64,000 bases of DNA from Microbacterium maritypicum MF109 (GCF_000455825.1 NZ_ATAO01000179.1:62001-126000), one strand, 5' to 3'; positions 32,505 through 44,331 are shown, counted from the stretch's first letter. Notes: generated by a model not told the origin, from the letters alone. Translations and numbers: made by a program.

Positions 32505-33376
32505 CCACGAGCATCACGAGCTCCACCGCGGCCGTGCCGCAGGTGGCGACGTTGGAAGCGCGGAATCTGGTGAAGGATTTCCACCTGCGGTCGGGATTCA
32601 AGACCAGCATCCTCCATGCGGTGAAGGACGTGTCGTTCACCATCGAGGCGGGCAAGACGGTCGCCCTGGTGGGGGAGTCGGGGTCGGGGAAGTCGACGAT
32701 CGCCCGGATGCTGATGAAGCTGGAGACGCCCACCAGCGGCGAGATCCTGTTGGACGGGAAGGCGTCCGGGGCTCGGGGGCGGGCGTTGGAGCGCTACCGC
32801 GCGGACGTGCAGATGGTGTTCCAGGACCCGTTCGCGTCGTTGAACCCGTTCCACACGATCGTTCATCATCTGGAGCGGCCGATCCGTCTGCACCACCCGG
32901 AGCTGTCGCGGGCGCAGGTGCGGGAGCGCGCGGTGGAGCTGTTGGAGCGGGTGCGTCTGACCCCAGGGGAGAGTTTCGCGGAGCGGCGCCCGCACGAGCT
33001 CTCGGGCGGGCAGCGACAGCGTGTCGCGATCGCGCGGGCTCTCGCCCCGGGCGCCCGGTTCATCGTCGCCGACGAGCCGGTCTCGATGCTGGACGTGTCG
33101 ATCCGGCTGGGGGTGTTGAACCTTCTCGCAGATCTGCAGCGCGAGGAGAACCTGGGTGTGCTGTACATCACACACGACCTGGCCACGGCGAGGCACTTCT
33201 CGGATGAGATCATGGTGCTCTACAAGGGCGACGTCGTCGAGCGCGGCCCCGCGGACGAGGTCATCCTCAACCCACAGCACGAATACACCAAGACGCTCCT
33301 CGGTGCAGCACCAGAGCCCGACAACCTCGGCCGCCTGCGCGACGAGGTGCGGGCCGAACTCGGCATCACCCGCTGA
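32501..33376 (+). CDS. ABC ATPase of operon 1, DppF type
   Basis: A 291-residue ATPase, partner of the DppD-type subunit. GESGSGKST, LSGGQRQRVAIARAL and FIVADEPVSMLDVSIRLG are present, and TPQHEYTK-like NPQHEYTKTLLGAAPEP ends the family extension. It is the last gene of operon 1; a long inverted repeat follows at 33393. Like its neighbour it uses more G-ending codons than the permease genes. Confidence 0.93.
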   Translation: MTTSITSSTAAVPQVATLEARNLVKDFHLRSGFKTSILHAVKDVSFTIEAGKTVALVGESGSGKSTIARMLMKLETPTSGEILLDGKASGARGRALERYRADVQMVFQDPFASLNPFHTIVHHLERPIRLHHPELSRAQVRERAVELLERVRLTPGESFAERRPHELSGGQRQRVAIARALAPGARFIVADEPVSMLDVSIRLGVLNLLADLQREENLGVLYITHDLATARHFSDEIMVLYKGDVVERGPADEVILNPQHEYTKTLLGAAPEPDNLGRLRDEVRAELGITR

Positions 33377-33392
33377 CGGCCGGCGCTCCGCC

Positions 33393-33451
33393 TTCGAATC
33401 GCGTGAATGGTCGCGTCGGACCCCGGAACGGGACCATTCGCGCGATTCGAA
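33393..33451 (+). terminator. long inverted repeat after ABC operon 1
   Basis: A 20-base arm at 33393-33412 (begins TTCGAATCGCG) pairs with 33432-33451 with one mismatch, around a 19-base loop. It lies 16 bases after the last stop codon. No T-run follows, so it may stop RNA polymerase weakly, protect the mRNA 3' end, or be a small repeat element. Confidence 0.55.
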
Positions 33452-33490
33452 CGCGCTTCCGGAGAATCCGGCACCGAGGATCCGACCGGC

Positions 33491-33496
33491 TAGACT
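33491..33496 (+). promoter_or_regulatory. -10 box of the gcv operon
   Basis: TAGACT lies about 30 bases before the first glycine aptamer; transcription would begin near 33503 and include both aptamers. Confidence 0.45.
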
Positions 33497-33526
33497 GGAC
33501 CCACAATTGAAGACAGGCCGAATGAA

Positions 33527-33716
33527 CCACGCGGGAGAGCCCCGGCGAACGCAGCCGGGCACCGAAGGAGCAAGCCTCCCCGCCAATCTCTCAGGTACGC
33601 GTACCGCGCGGTTCCGGCCACTCTGAAAAGCGATCCGGCGACTCTGCGGATCCGCCGACGGTGAAAGCCCCGCCTCCGTGCACGGGTGAAGCTCTCAGGC
33701 CCATGACAGAGGGGGA
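33527..33716 (+). ncRNA. tandem glycine riboswitch
   Basis: Two glycine aptamers in series. Aptamer 1 (about 33531-33626) contains GCGGGAGAGCC, ACCGAAGGAGCAA and ATCTCTCAGGTA. Aptamer 2 (about 33627-33716) contains GACGGTGAAAGCC, GGGTGAAGCTCTCAGG and ATGACAGAGGG. These are the conserved glycine-riboswitch blocks, joined by a short linker. The switch lies directly upstream of gcvT-gcvH-gcvP, so glycine turns on its own breakdown. The 394-base region between operon 1 and gcvT holds this RNA, its promoter and an expression platform. Confidence 0.93.
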
Positions 33717-33723
33717 GTTCCGA

Positions 33724-33745
33724 GGAACGACGGTGCCGCCGTTCC
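33724..33745 (+). promoter_or_regulatory. expression-platform hairpin of the glycine riboswitch
   Basis: GGAACGACGG (33724-33733) pairs with CCGCCGTTCC (33736-33745) with one mismatch, between the aptamers and the gcvT start at 33771. It is a candidate for the alternative structure that controls access to the gcvT start; which state forms with glycine is not known. Confidence 0.4.
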
Positions 33746-33770
33746 GCCCGACACAGCCCGGGAGAACTCC

Positions 33771-34895
33771 ATGTCCGACCCCCGCTACACCCCGCTGCGC
33801 GCACGCCATGAGGCGCTCGGCGCATCGTTCACCGACTTCGGCGGCTGGCAGATGCCGGTGCGGTACACCTCCGACCTCGCCGAACACCACGCCGTGCGCC
33901 AGAGCGCGGGCATCTTCGACATCTCGCACATGGCCGAGTTCACGGTCCAGGGCAGCGGGTCCGCCGATTTCCTCGACAACGCCCTGACCGGCCGCCTCTC
34001 GGCGCTGGCCGTCGGGAAGGCGAAGTACTCGCTCCTGCTCGCCGAGTCCGGAGGGATCATCGACGACGTGATCGTCTATCGCCTCGAGGGCGACGACTTC
34101 CTCATCATCTCCAACGCGGGTAACCGCGACGCCGTCTCCGCTGCTCTTCGCGATCGCACCGACGGCTTCGACGTCGTGGTGCAGGACGTCTCCGACGACT
34201 ATGCACTCATCGCCGTGCAGGGACCGAACGCCGAGGCGATCCTCGCCGAGACGCCGGGCATCACAGACGTCAGCATTCCCTGGACCGAGCAGAAGTACTA
34301 CGCCTGGGCGTCCGCGAACTTCGACGGCGTGCCCGTCCTCCTCGCGCGCACCGGTTACACCGGCGAGGACGGCTTCGAGCTTCTGGTCGCCGCCGACCTC
34401 GCCGCGTCGCTCTGGGATGCGCTCCTCGCCGCGGGCGCACCGCACGGCCTCGTCCCCGCCGGACTCGCCGCGCGCGACACCCTGCGGCTCGAGGCGGGTA
34501 TGCCCCTGTACGGACACGAGCTGAGCCTCGACACCCGGCCGGCGCAGGCGGGCCTTGGCCGGGTCGTCGTGAGCGCGAAGGAGCAGTTCATCGGCAAGGC
34601 CGCTCTCTCCGCCGCTGCGGAGTCGGCCGAAGCACCGGAAGCGCCGGTCCTGGTCGGACTCGTCGCCGAGGGCAAGCGCGCCGGTCGCGCCGGCTACGCC
34701 GTGGTCGACGAACACGGGTCGGTGCTCGGTGAGATCACGAGCGGCGCGCTCAGCCCCACGCTCGGTCATCCGATCGCGATGGCCTACGTGACCCCGTCTT
34801 CCGCGGAAGAGGGAACCGCAGTATTCCTTGATGTGCGGGGAACCAGAATCCCCGCGACCGTGACCGCCCTGCCTTTCTACCGGAGGACCAAATGA
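33771..34895 (+). CDS. gcvT: aminomethyltransferase (glycine cleavage T protein)
   Basis: T protein of the glycine cleavage complex: moves the aminomethyl group from lipoyl-GcvH to tetrahydrofolate and releases ammonia. The 374-residue product has [24 protein letters not shown] with the catalytic aspartate region, ISNAGNRD, and [15 protein letters not shown]. Length and motif order are normal. A GGGAGAACTCC stretch precedes the ATG. The stop overlaps gcvH as ATGA. Controlled by the glycine riboswitch upstream. Confidence 0.96.
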   Translation: MSDPRYTPLRARHEALGASFTDFGGWQMPVRYTSDLAEHHAVRQSAGIFDISHMAEFTVQGSGSADFLDNALTGRLSALAVGKAKYSLLLAESGGIIDDVIVYRLEGDDFLIISNAGNRDAVSAALRDRTDGFDVVVQDVSDDYALIAVQGPNAEAILAETPGITDVSIPWTEQKYYAWASANFDGVPVLLARTGYTGEDGFELLVAADLAASLWDALLAAGAPHGLVPAGLAARDTLRLEAGMPLYGHELSLDTRPAQAGLGRVVVSAKEQFIGKAALSAAAESAEAPEAPVLVGLVAEGKRAGRAGYAVVDEHGSVLGEITSGALSPTLGHPIAMAYVTPSSAEEGTAVFLDVRGTRIPATVTALPFYRRTK

Positions 34896-35269
34896 CCGAT
34901 CTCGCCGCACTCCACTACACCGAAGAGCACGAGTGGATCGCCGCTGACGGCGACACCGTGACCATCGGGATCACCGACTACGCCGCCGAGAAGCTGGGCG
35001 ACGTCGTGTTCGTCGAGCTCCCCGCCGTCGGCACCGAGGTCACCGCAGGAGCGGTCGTCGGCGAGATCGAATCGACGAAGTCGGTCGGCGAGCTCTATGC
35101 TCCCGTCTCGGGCACGGTCGTCGAGATCAACGACGCAGCGGTGGATGACCCGTCGCTCGTCAACGCGGCGCCGTTCGAGGGCGGATGGCTGCTCAAGGTC
35201 ACCGTCGCCGCCGGTGCTCTCGACGGTCTGCTCGACCGCGACGCCTACGTCGCTCTCACGGAGGGCTGA
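34892..35269 (+). CDS. gcvH: glycine cleavage H protein
   Basis: Lipoyl carrier protein that shuttles the aminomethyl group between GcvP, GcvT and dihydrolipoyl dehydrogenase. The 125-residue product shows YTEEHEWI at the N-terminus and the lipoylation site [14 protein letters not shown] with K63. Coupled to gcvT by ATGA. Seven bases separate its stop from the GTG of gcvP. Confidence 0.96.
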   Translation: MTDLAALHYTEEHEWIAADGDTVTIGITDYAAEKLGDVVFVELPAVGTEVTAGAVVGEIESTKSVGELYAPVSGTVVEINDAAVDDPSLVNAAPFEGGWLLKVTVAAGALDGLLDRDAYVALTEG

Positions 35270-35276
35270 TTCTCCA

Positions 35277-38183
<2,907 letters not shown>

Positions 38184-38203
38184 GCCTCGTGCTCGTCTGA
38201 GCA

Positions 38204-38241
38204 GACGGTGTCGCGCTTCCGTGCGGAAGCGCGACACCGTC
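38204..38241 (+). terminator. rho-independent terminator of the gcv operon
   Basis: A perfect 17-base-pair stem: 38204-38220 (GACGGTGTCGCGCTTCC) pairs with 38225-38241 around the loop GTGC, followed by TTGTGTGT. It starts 20 bases after the gcvP stop codon. Confidence 0.85.
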
Positions 38242-38402
38242 TTGTGTGTCGCGGTGTTTCTCCGGTGTTACAGATGGTCACCACTCAGTAACAGTTCGTT
38301 AGCTGAAGGCGGCTGTGAGCGAAGCGGCGGGTTACGCTCAGGTATCCCTGCGTGTTCGATGGTGAGCGCGCAGACTCAGCACTGTCCACAGGAGGACGAA
38401 AA

Positions 38403-40046
38403 GTGAAAAGAAACAGGATTGCCCTCGCGGGCAGCGCTCTGCTCGTGATCGGCGCCTTGGCGCTGGCCGGTTGTGCAGGCGGGAACGACTCGGGCGACGA
38501 GGGCTCCAAGGGCTCGACGTCGGCCATCATCTCGGCGAACGGCAATGAGCCGGAGAACCCGCTGATCCCGACCAACACCAACGAGGTCGGTGGTGGCAAG
38601 ATCCTCGACTCGATCTTCGCCGGCCTCGCCTTCTACGACGGCGACGGCGCCCTCGTCAACGACATGGCCGAGTCGATCACCGTCGACGCCCCGAACAAGG
38701 TCACCGTGAAGCTGAAGGAGGGCCACAAGTTCACCAACGGTGAAGACGTCGTCGCTCACAACTTCATCGACGCGTGGAACTACGGCGCACAGCTCTCCAA
38801 CGCTCAGCTGAACCAGTCCTGGTTCGCCGACATCGTCGGCTTCAACCCCGACGCGGACTCCGAGCTCACCGGCCTCACCGAGGTCGACGACCAGACCTTC
38901 ACGATCGACCTGAGCAGCGATGTCGCATCCGACTTCGTGACCCGCCTGGGCTACTCGGCGTTCTACCCGCTCCCCGACGCGGCTTTCGAGGACATGGACG
39001 CCTTCGGTGAGAACCCGATCGGCAACGGTCCGTACATGCTCGCCAAGGACGGTGCCTGGCAGCACGACGTCCAGATCGACCTGGTCAAGAACGACGACTA
39101 CAAGGGTGAGCGCGTCGCGCAGAACGGCGGCCTCACGCTGAAGTTCTACACGGCTCCCGAGGGCGCATACGCCGACCTTCTCGGCGGCAACATCGACGTC
39201 ATCGACCAGATCCCCGAGGCTTCCCTCGCGGTGTTCGAGGACGAGCTCGGCGAGCGGGCGACCAACCAGCCCGCAGCCATCTTCCAGTCGTTCACCATCG
39301 GTGGCCAGCTCGCCCACTTCTCGGGCGAAGAGGGCACGCTCCGTCGTCAGGCGATCTCGCTGGCGATCAACCGTGAGGAGATCACGAGCAAGATCTTCGC
39401 CGACACGCGTACCCCCGCGAGCGACTTCACCACGCCGGTCATCGACGGCTGGAGCGACAGCGTTCCCGGCTCCGACGTGCTGAAGTACGACCCGGAGAAG
39501 GCCAAGGAGCTGTGGGCGAAGGCTGACGCCATCGCGCCGTGGTCCGGCACGTTCCAGATCGCGTACAACTCCGACGGTGGACACCAGGTGTGGGTCGACG
39601 CGGTTTCGAACTCGCTGAAGAACACTCTCGGCATCGAGGCGTCGGGTGCACCGTACGTCGACCTCGCGACGCTCCGTGCTGCAGTCAACGCTCGTGACGA
39701 CGCCGGCAAGCGCACGATCCAGACGGCGAACCGTTCCGGATGGCAGGGCGACTACCCCGCCGTCTACAACTTCCTGCAGCCGCTGTACGGCACGGGCGCA
39801 TCGTCCAACGACGGTGACTACTCGAACCCGGAGGTCGATGCACTGCTCGCAGAGGGTGCAGCGGCGACGAGCGCTGACGACGCCAACGCGGCGTACGAGA
39901 AGGTCCAGGAGATCCTGTTCAACGACCTTCCCGTCATCCCGCTCTGGTACCAGAACTCCATCGGCGGTTTCGGCGACAACGTCGACAACGTCACCGTCGG
40001 CTGGAACTCTGTTCCGCTCTACTACGAGATCACCAAGGCCGAGTAG
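38403..40046 (+). CDS. family 5 solute-binding lipoprotein of ABC operon 2
   Basis: A 547-residue peptide-binding-type lipoprotein. The signal peptide (KRNRIALAGSALLVIGALAL) ends in lipobox LAGC with C24. The SBP_bac_5 domain is seen in GEDVVAHNFIDAWNYGAQLS and the C-terminal NDLPVIPLWYQNSIGGFG, the latter typical of OppA/DppA peptide binders. GTG at 38403 follows AGGAGG at 38390-38395. It heads a second transporter operon whose ATPases are fused, unlike operon 1. A stem-loop separates it from the permeases and may allow its higher expression. Confidence 0.92.
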   Translation: MKRNRIALAGSALLVIGALALAGCAGGNDSGDEGSKGSTSAIISANGNEPENPLIPTNTNEVGGGKILDSIFAGLAFYDGDGALVNDMAESITVDAPNKVTVKLKEGHKFTNGEDVVAHNFIDAWNYGAQLSNAQLNQSWFADIVGFNPDADSELTGLTEVDDQTFTIDLSSDVASDFVTRLGYSAFYPLPDAAFEDMDAFGENPIGNGPYMLAKDGAWQHDVQIDLVKNDDYKGERVAQNGGLTLKFYTAPEGAYADLLGGNIDVIDQIPEASLAVFEDELGERATNQPAAIFQSFTIGGQLAHFSGEEGTLRRQAISLAINREEITSKIFADTRTPASDFTTPVIDGWSDSVPGSDVLKYDPEKAKELWAKADAIAPWSGTFQIAYNSDGGHQVWVDAVSNSLKNTLGIEASGAPYVDLATLRAAVNARDDAGKRTIQTANRSGWQGDYPAVYNFLQPLYGTGASSNDGDYSNPEVDALLAEGAAATSADDANAAYEKVQEILFNDLPVIPLWYQNSIGGFGDNVDNVTVGWNSVPLYYEITKAE

Positions 40047-40065
40047 GTCCTTGGAGTGAACGGCA

Positions 40066-40097
40066 GCGAGGCGGTGGCGGCGACGTCACCGCCTCGC
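40066..40097 (+). promoter_or_regulatory. intercistronic stem-loop after the operon 2 binding protein
   Basis: GCGAGGCGGTG (40066-40076) pairs perfectly with CACCGCCTCGC (40087-40097) around a 10-base loop. Hairpins at this position in transporter operons commonly stabilise the upstream binding-protein mRNA or partly terminate, giving an excess of binding protein over permease. Confidence 0.55.
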
Positions 40098-40140
40098 GTC
40101 GTGCACTCCGGCTGACTCCGACTCCACGAAAGGAGCAAGG

Positions 40141-41070
40141 ATGCTCGCCTATACCCTGCGGCGACTTCTCCAGCTGATCCCGGTCTTCTTCGGTGCGACG
40201 CTTCTCATCTACGCGCTCGTCTTCCTGATGCCGGGTGACCCGATCGCGGCGCTCTTCGGTGACAAACCGCCGAGCCCGCAGCTGCTCGCCACGATCCGAG
40301 CGCAGTACCACCTGGACGACCCGTTCCTCGTCCAGTACTTCTACTACATCACCGGCGTCTTCAAGGGCGACATGGGAACGACGTTCTCCGGTGAGTCCGT
40401 GAGCACCGTCCTCGCGCGCACGCTTCCCATCACCGGACGCCTGGCCATCATGGCGATCGCGATCGAGTTCACGCTCGCCATCATCATCGGAACGCTCTCG
40501 GCGCTCCGCAAGGGCAAGTTCTTCGACCATGTGTCGCTGATCATCTCGCTCGTGTTCCTCTCGATGCCGATCTTCGTCGTCGCCTTCCTCGCGCAGTACT
40601 TCCTCGCGATCAAGCTGGGCTGGTTCCGTCCGACGGTGGGCGGTCAGAACGATTGGGGCGACCTGTGGCTGCCCGCCATCGTGCTGGGTCTGAGCCTGTA
40701 TGCGACGAGCATGCGGCTGATGCGTGGATCTGTCCTCGACACCCTCAACCAGGACTGGGTCCGCACCGCCTATGGCAAGGGGCTGTCACGCAACCGCGTG
40801 ATCCCCGTGCACGTGCTGCGCAACTCCCTGATCCCGGTGATCACCAACTCGGCGACGAACTTCGGTGTGCTCCTCGTCGGAGCGACCGTGACGGAGTACA
40901 TCTTCAACATTCCCGGCGTGGGACAGACCCTGTTCCAGGCGACGTTGAGGCACGAAGGACCGACCATCGTGTCGTTCGTGACGGTGTTCGTCATCATCTA
41001 CGTTCTCGTCAACCTGCTCGTGGACCTGCTCTACGGGCTGCTCGACCCGAGGATCCGCTATGTCAAGTGA
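40141..41070 (+). CDS. ABC permease of operon 2, OppB type
   Basis: A 309-residue permease with six predicted helices. N-terminal MLAYTLRRLLQLIPVFFGATL and LVFLMPGDPIAALFGD are family-typical, and the EAA loop reads WVRTAYGKGLSRNRVI. AAGGAGCAAG precedes the ATG. It overlaps the next permease by 11 bases. Forms the transmembrane channel with the 41060 product. Confidence 0.93.
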   Translation: MLAYTLRRLLQLIPVFFGATLLIYALVFLMPGDPIAALFGDKPPSPQLLATIRAQYHLDDPFLVQYFYYITGVFKGDMGTTFSGESVSTVLARTLPITGRLAIMAIAIEFTLAIIIGTLSALRKGKFFDHVSLIISLVFLSMPIFVVAFLAQYFLAIKLGWFRPTVGGQNDWGDLWLPAIVLGLSLYATSMRLMRGSVLDTLNQDWVRTAYGKGLSRNRVIPVHVLRNSLIPVITNSATNFGVLLVGATVTEYIFNIPGVGQTLFQATLRHEGPTIVSFVTVFVIIYVLVNLLVDLLYGLLDPRIRYVK

Positions 41071-42001
41071 CCGTCCCACCCACTACGTCGCACCGGTGGT
41101 GGCCGAACAGCCGCCGACGGATGCCATCAACGTCAAAGGCAAGCCCGCGAGCCTCTGGCGGGACGCCTGGACGGATCTGCGTCGCAGGCCGTCATTCTGG
41201 ATCTCCCTCGGAATCGTCGCGCTCATCCTGCTGATGGCTCTGTGGCCGACGCTCTTCACGCAGACGCCGCCGAACAACCAGTGCGAGCTCGCGAACTCCA
41301 ATGCCGGACCGGCTGCGGGCCACCCTCTCGGGTACACGTTCCAGGGCTGCGACATCTGGTCGCGCATCGTGTGGGGCTCGCGCACGTCGATCAGTGTCGG
41401 TCTTCTGGCGACCATCATCAGCTCGACTCTCGGACTGATCATGGGTGCGCTCGCCGGCTACTACGGTGGATGGCTCGACGCGGTGCTCTCCCGCGTCGGC
41501 GACATCTTCTTCTCGATCCCCTACATCCTCGCGGCGGTTGTCGTGATGACGGTGTTCGCGCAGTACCGCAACGTCTTCACCCTCGCTCTCGCGATCGGTG
41601 GATTCGCGTGGGCTGCGACCGCGCGCGTCGTCAGAGCGGAAGTGCTCAGAGTGAAACAGGCGGACTTCGTGATGGCATCGGCCGCGCTCGGCAAGGGGCG
41701 CTTCGGCACCCTGATGTCGCATGTGATCCCGAACGCCTTCGCGCCGCTGCTCGTCCTGGCGACGCTGGCTCTGGCCGGTGGAATCGTCGCCGAAGCGACA
41801 CTGAGCTTCCTCGGTGTCGGGCTCGGCAGCGACGTCATGTCCTGGGGCAACGACATCAGCCAGGCGCAGCGCTCCCTGCGCGTCGCGCCGATGGCCCTGA
41901 TCTATCCGTCGATCGCGCTCACCATCACGGTGCTCGCGTTCATCCTCCTGGGCGAGCTCATCCGAGACGCCCTCGACCCGAGGGCGAGGGCACGCCGATG
42001 A
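41060..42001 (+). CDS. ABC permease of operon 2, OppC type
   Basis: A 313-residue permease with a cytoplasmic N-terminus of about 45 residues, then six helices. The extracytoplasmic stretch NNQCELANSNAGPAAGHPLG before DIWSRIVWGSRTSI is the OppC hallmark, and the EAA loop is FVMASAALGKGRFGTLMSHV. Its stop overlaps the fused ATPase start as ATGA. Confidence 0.93.
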   Translation: MSSDRPTHYVAPVVAEQPPTDAINVKGKPASLWRDAWTDLRRRPSFWISLGIVALILLMALWPTLFTQTPPNNQCELANSNAGPAAGHPLGYTFQGCDIWSRIVWGSRTSISVGLLATIISSTLGLIMGALAGYYGGWLDAVLSRVGDIFFSIPYILAAVVVMTVFAQYRNVFTLALAIGGFAWAATARVVRAEVLRVKQADFVMASAALGKGRFGTLMSHVIPNAFAPLLVLATLALAGGIVAEATLSFLGVGLGSDVMSWGNDISQAQRSLRVAPMALIYPSIALTITVLAFILLGELIRDALDPRARARR

Positions 42002-43662
42002 ACGAATCGACAGCTCCGCTGCTGAGCGTTCGCGATCTCACGGTCGCGTTCGACACGCAGAACGGCACACGACAGGTCCTGCACGGCATCAGCTTCGATG
42101 TCATGGCGGGAGAGACGGTCGCGATCGTCGGCGAGTCCGGTTCGGGCAAGTCGACGGCCGCGACATCGATCATCAAGCTCCTCGCGGGCACGGGGCGGAT
42201 CACCTCCGGCAGCATCACGCTGGAGGGGCAGGAGCTCACCACCCTCTCCGAGCGGGAGATGGAGCGGGTTCGCGGCAAGGCGATCGGCTACGTGCCGCAG
42301 GACCCGATGTCGAACCTCAACCCCGTCTGGAGCATCGGCTTCCAGGTGGAGGAGGCGGTTCGTGCGAACGGCCTCGCTCAGGGCCGTGCTGCGGTGCGCG
42401 CCCGCGCGATCGAGGTGCTCCAGCAGGCGGGGCTCGCCGACGCGGCCAAGCGGCTGCGTCAGTTCCCCCACCAGTTCTCCGGCGGAATGCGCCAGCGTGC
42501 GCTCATCGGAATCGGACTGGCTGCGGACCCGCGGCTCCTGATCGCGGACGAGCCCACGTCGGCGCTCGATGTCACCGTGCAGCGCGTGATCCTCGACCAC
42601 ATGGCGAGCCTGACGCGCGACCGCGGCACCTCGATGCTGCTGATCACCCACGACCTCGGTCTCGCAGCCGAGCGCGCGGAGCGGCTGATCGTGATGCAGA
42701 ACGGCTCGATCGTGGAGTCGGGTCCGAGCAAGGAGATCCTGCAGAACCCGCAGCATCCGTACACGAAGCGCCTGGTCGCCGCAGCGCCGAGCGTGGCATC
42801 GCAGCGCATCCAGGCCGTGGTCGAGGACCGCGGCGTGGAAACGCTCGACGACCTCGCCGATATCCCGCCGACCGTTCGCGTCGCTGCTCTCACGAAGGAC
42901 TACCGCATCCGCCAGGGTGGTTTCCGCAGTGAGATGTTCCGTGCTGTGGACGACGTGTCGTTCGAGATCCCGCGGGGAAAGACGCTGGCGCTGGTCGGCG
43001 AGTCGGGCTCGGGCAAGTCGACCGTCGCGAAGATGGTCCTCAAGCTCGAGGAACCCACCTCGGGAACCATCGAGATCGACGGCATGGACGTGTCCGGATT
43101 CTCCCGGGCGCAGTCGTTCGGTCTTCGTCGTCGCATGCAGCCGGTGTTCCAGGATCCGTATGGGTCTCTGGATCCGCTGCGCAACCTCGAGAACACGATC
43201 GCGGAGCCGCTCGAGATCCACGGTGTCGGCGATCGTGCGTCGAGGCGCGAGCGCGTGCGCGAGCTGCTCGATCAGGTGTCGTTGCCGCAGGATCTGGCGA
43301 CGCGCTATCCCAGTGAGCTGTCGGGCGGACAGCGTCAGCGCGTCGCGATCGCGCGCGCGCTGGCACTCAAGCCGGACATCGTGGTGCTGGACGAGGCCGT
43401 CTCGGCTCTGGACGTGCTCGTCCAGGCCCAGATCCTCAAGCTGCTGGCCGATCTGCAGACCGAGCTCGGGCTCACCTACCTGTTCATCACGCACGACCTC
43501 GCGGTCGTGCGTGTCTCGAGCGACCTGGTCTGCGTCATGGAGCGCGGCCGGATCGTCGAGCAGGGCACGGTCGATGAGACCTTCGCGAACCCGAAGCAGG
43601 AGTACACGAGCCGCCTGCTCGAGGCCATCCCCGGTGCGTCGATCCCTCTGGGCGGCCTCTGA
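41998..43662 (+). CDS. fused dual ABC ATPase (OppD-OppF type) of operon 2
   Basis: A 554-residue protein containing both ATPase subunits of an oligopeptide transporter. The first cassette (1-270) has GESGSGKST, FSGGMRQRALIGIGLAADP and LIADEPTSALDVTVQ; the second (295-554) has GESGSGKST, LSGGQRQRVAIARAL and VVLDEAVSALDVLVQ, in which the usual DEPTS is DEAVS. A 25-residue linker (VVEDRGVETLDDLADIPPT) joins them. Fused forms are common in actinobacteria. Operon 1 has the same functions on two genes, so the systems were acquired separately or diverged long ago. Confidence 0.94.
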   Translation: MNESTAPLLSVRDLTVAFDTQNGTRQVLHGISFDVMAGETVAIVGESGSGKSTAATSIIKLLAGTGRITSGSITLEGQELTTLSEREMERVRGKAIGYVPQDPMSNLNPVWSIGFQVEEAVRANGLAQGRAAVRARAIEVLQQAGLADAAKRLRQFPHQFSGGMRQRALIGIGLAADPRLLIADEPTSALDVTVQRVILDHMASLTRDRGTSMLLITHDLGLAAERAERLIVMQNGSIVESGPSKEILQNPQHPYTKRLVAAAPSVASQRIQAVVEDRGVETLDDLADIPPTVRVAALTKDYRIRQGGFRSEMFRAVDDVSFEIPRGKTLALVGESGSGKSTVAKMVLKLEEPTSGTIEIDGMDVSGFSRAQSFGLRRRMQPVFQDPYGSLDPLRNLENTIAEPLEIHGVGDRASRRERVRELLDQVSLPQDLATRYPSELSGGQRQRVAIARALALKPDIVVLDEAVSALDVLVQAQILKLLADLQTELGLTYLFITHDLAVVRVSSDLVCVMERGRIVEQGTVDETFANPKQEYTSRLLEAIPGASIPLGGL

Positions 43663-43664
43663 TC

Positions 43665-44231
43665 GTGGCGAGGCTGAACTCTCCCGAGGACGAGCGGACT
43701 TTCCGCTCGTCCTCGGGCACGGTCGTCATGGTCGTGAGCCTCGCGCTCGCGGTCTTCCTCCTCGGGGACGCCGTCGTGCGGGGCGGATGGACGCAGACAC
43801 TGCTGCTGGCTCCCTGGGTGCTTCTCGGCCTGTGGATCGTCTACGAGATCAGCTACGTGTCGATGGTCCGCATCCGCGATGACGGGGCGCAGGTGCAGAA
43901 CATGCTGCGACGGACGGATTTCGGCTGGCACCGGGTTCGAGACATCGATCTCGAGTGGCAGTTGAAGTTCTCCTTCGACGACGACACGGAGCTCACCTGC
44001 TGGGGCGGACCGGCGCATGCCCGGCCGAGACGCAGCAAGATGCGCGACGAGGAGACCAGCGTCTCGACCTCGCTGCGCAGCTTCACCGACATCCGAGACC
44101 GCTGGCAGGCGGCGGCGGGGCATGGTGCGAGCGCGCCGATCCGCCGTTCCTGGGACACCAGCGCGCTGCTCGCGCTCGGCGTGATCGTCCTTTGGGCGGT
44201 TGTCGCCGTACTGATCGTCGCCGCGGGCTGA
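43665..44231 (+). CDS. PH-domain-like membrane protein of unknown function
   Basis: A 188-residue protein with two N-terminal membrane helices (about 20-38 and 44-64), a soluble domain of about 80 residues resembling small actinobacterial PH-type domains (IRDDGAQVQNMLRRTDFGWHRVRDIDL), and a C-terminal helix (LLALGVIVLWAVVAVLIVAA). It begins 3 bases after the ATPase of operon 2. The GTG at 43665 places a perfect 16-bp inverted repeat inside codons 7-18; an internal ATG at 43728 would leave that hairpin outside the gene. Both starts remain possible. Function unknown. Confidence 0.72.
   Translation: MARLNSPEDERTFRSSSGTVVMVVSLALAVFLLGDAVVRGGWTQTLLLAPWVLLGLWIVYEISYVSMVRIRDDGAQVQNMLRRTDFGWHRVRDIDLEWQLKFSFDDDTELTCWGGPAHARPRRSKMRDEETSVSTSLRSFTDIRDRWQAAAGHGASAPIRRSWDTSALLALGVIVLWAVVAVLIVAAG
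43683..43717 (+). terminator. perfect 16-bp hairpin, possible terminator of ABC operon 2
   Basis: CCCGAGGACGAGCGGA (43683-43698) and its exact complement at 43702-43717 flank the loop CTT, 21 bases after the fused ATPase stop codon. It lies inside the annotated start of the next gene, so it is either an operon terminator with the next gene starting later, or a hairpin in a coding region. No T-run follows. Confidence 0.45.
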
Positions 44232-44254
44232 ACGAGTTCTGCCCCTCGACACAT

Positions 44255-44289
44255 GCGCCCCCTGCCCTCTCCGTGAGGGCAGGGGGCGC
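44255..44289 (+). terminator. terminator after the PH-like gene
   Basis: GCGCCCCCTGCCCT (44255-44268) pairs perfectly with AGGGCAGGGGGCGC (44276-44289) around a 7-base loop, 23 bases after the stop codon, and faces a minus-strand gene, so it could act in both directions. Confidence 0.7.
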
Positions 44290-44331
44290 ATCTTCATGTG
44301 CGTCGAGCCCCTTCCAGAGGTCGAGCCCTTT

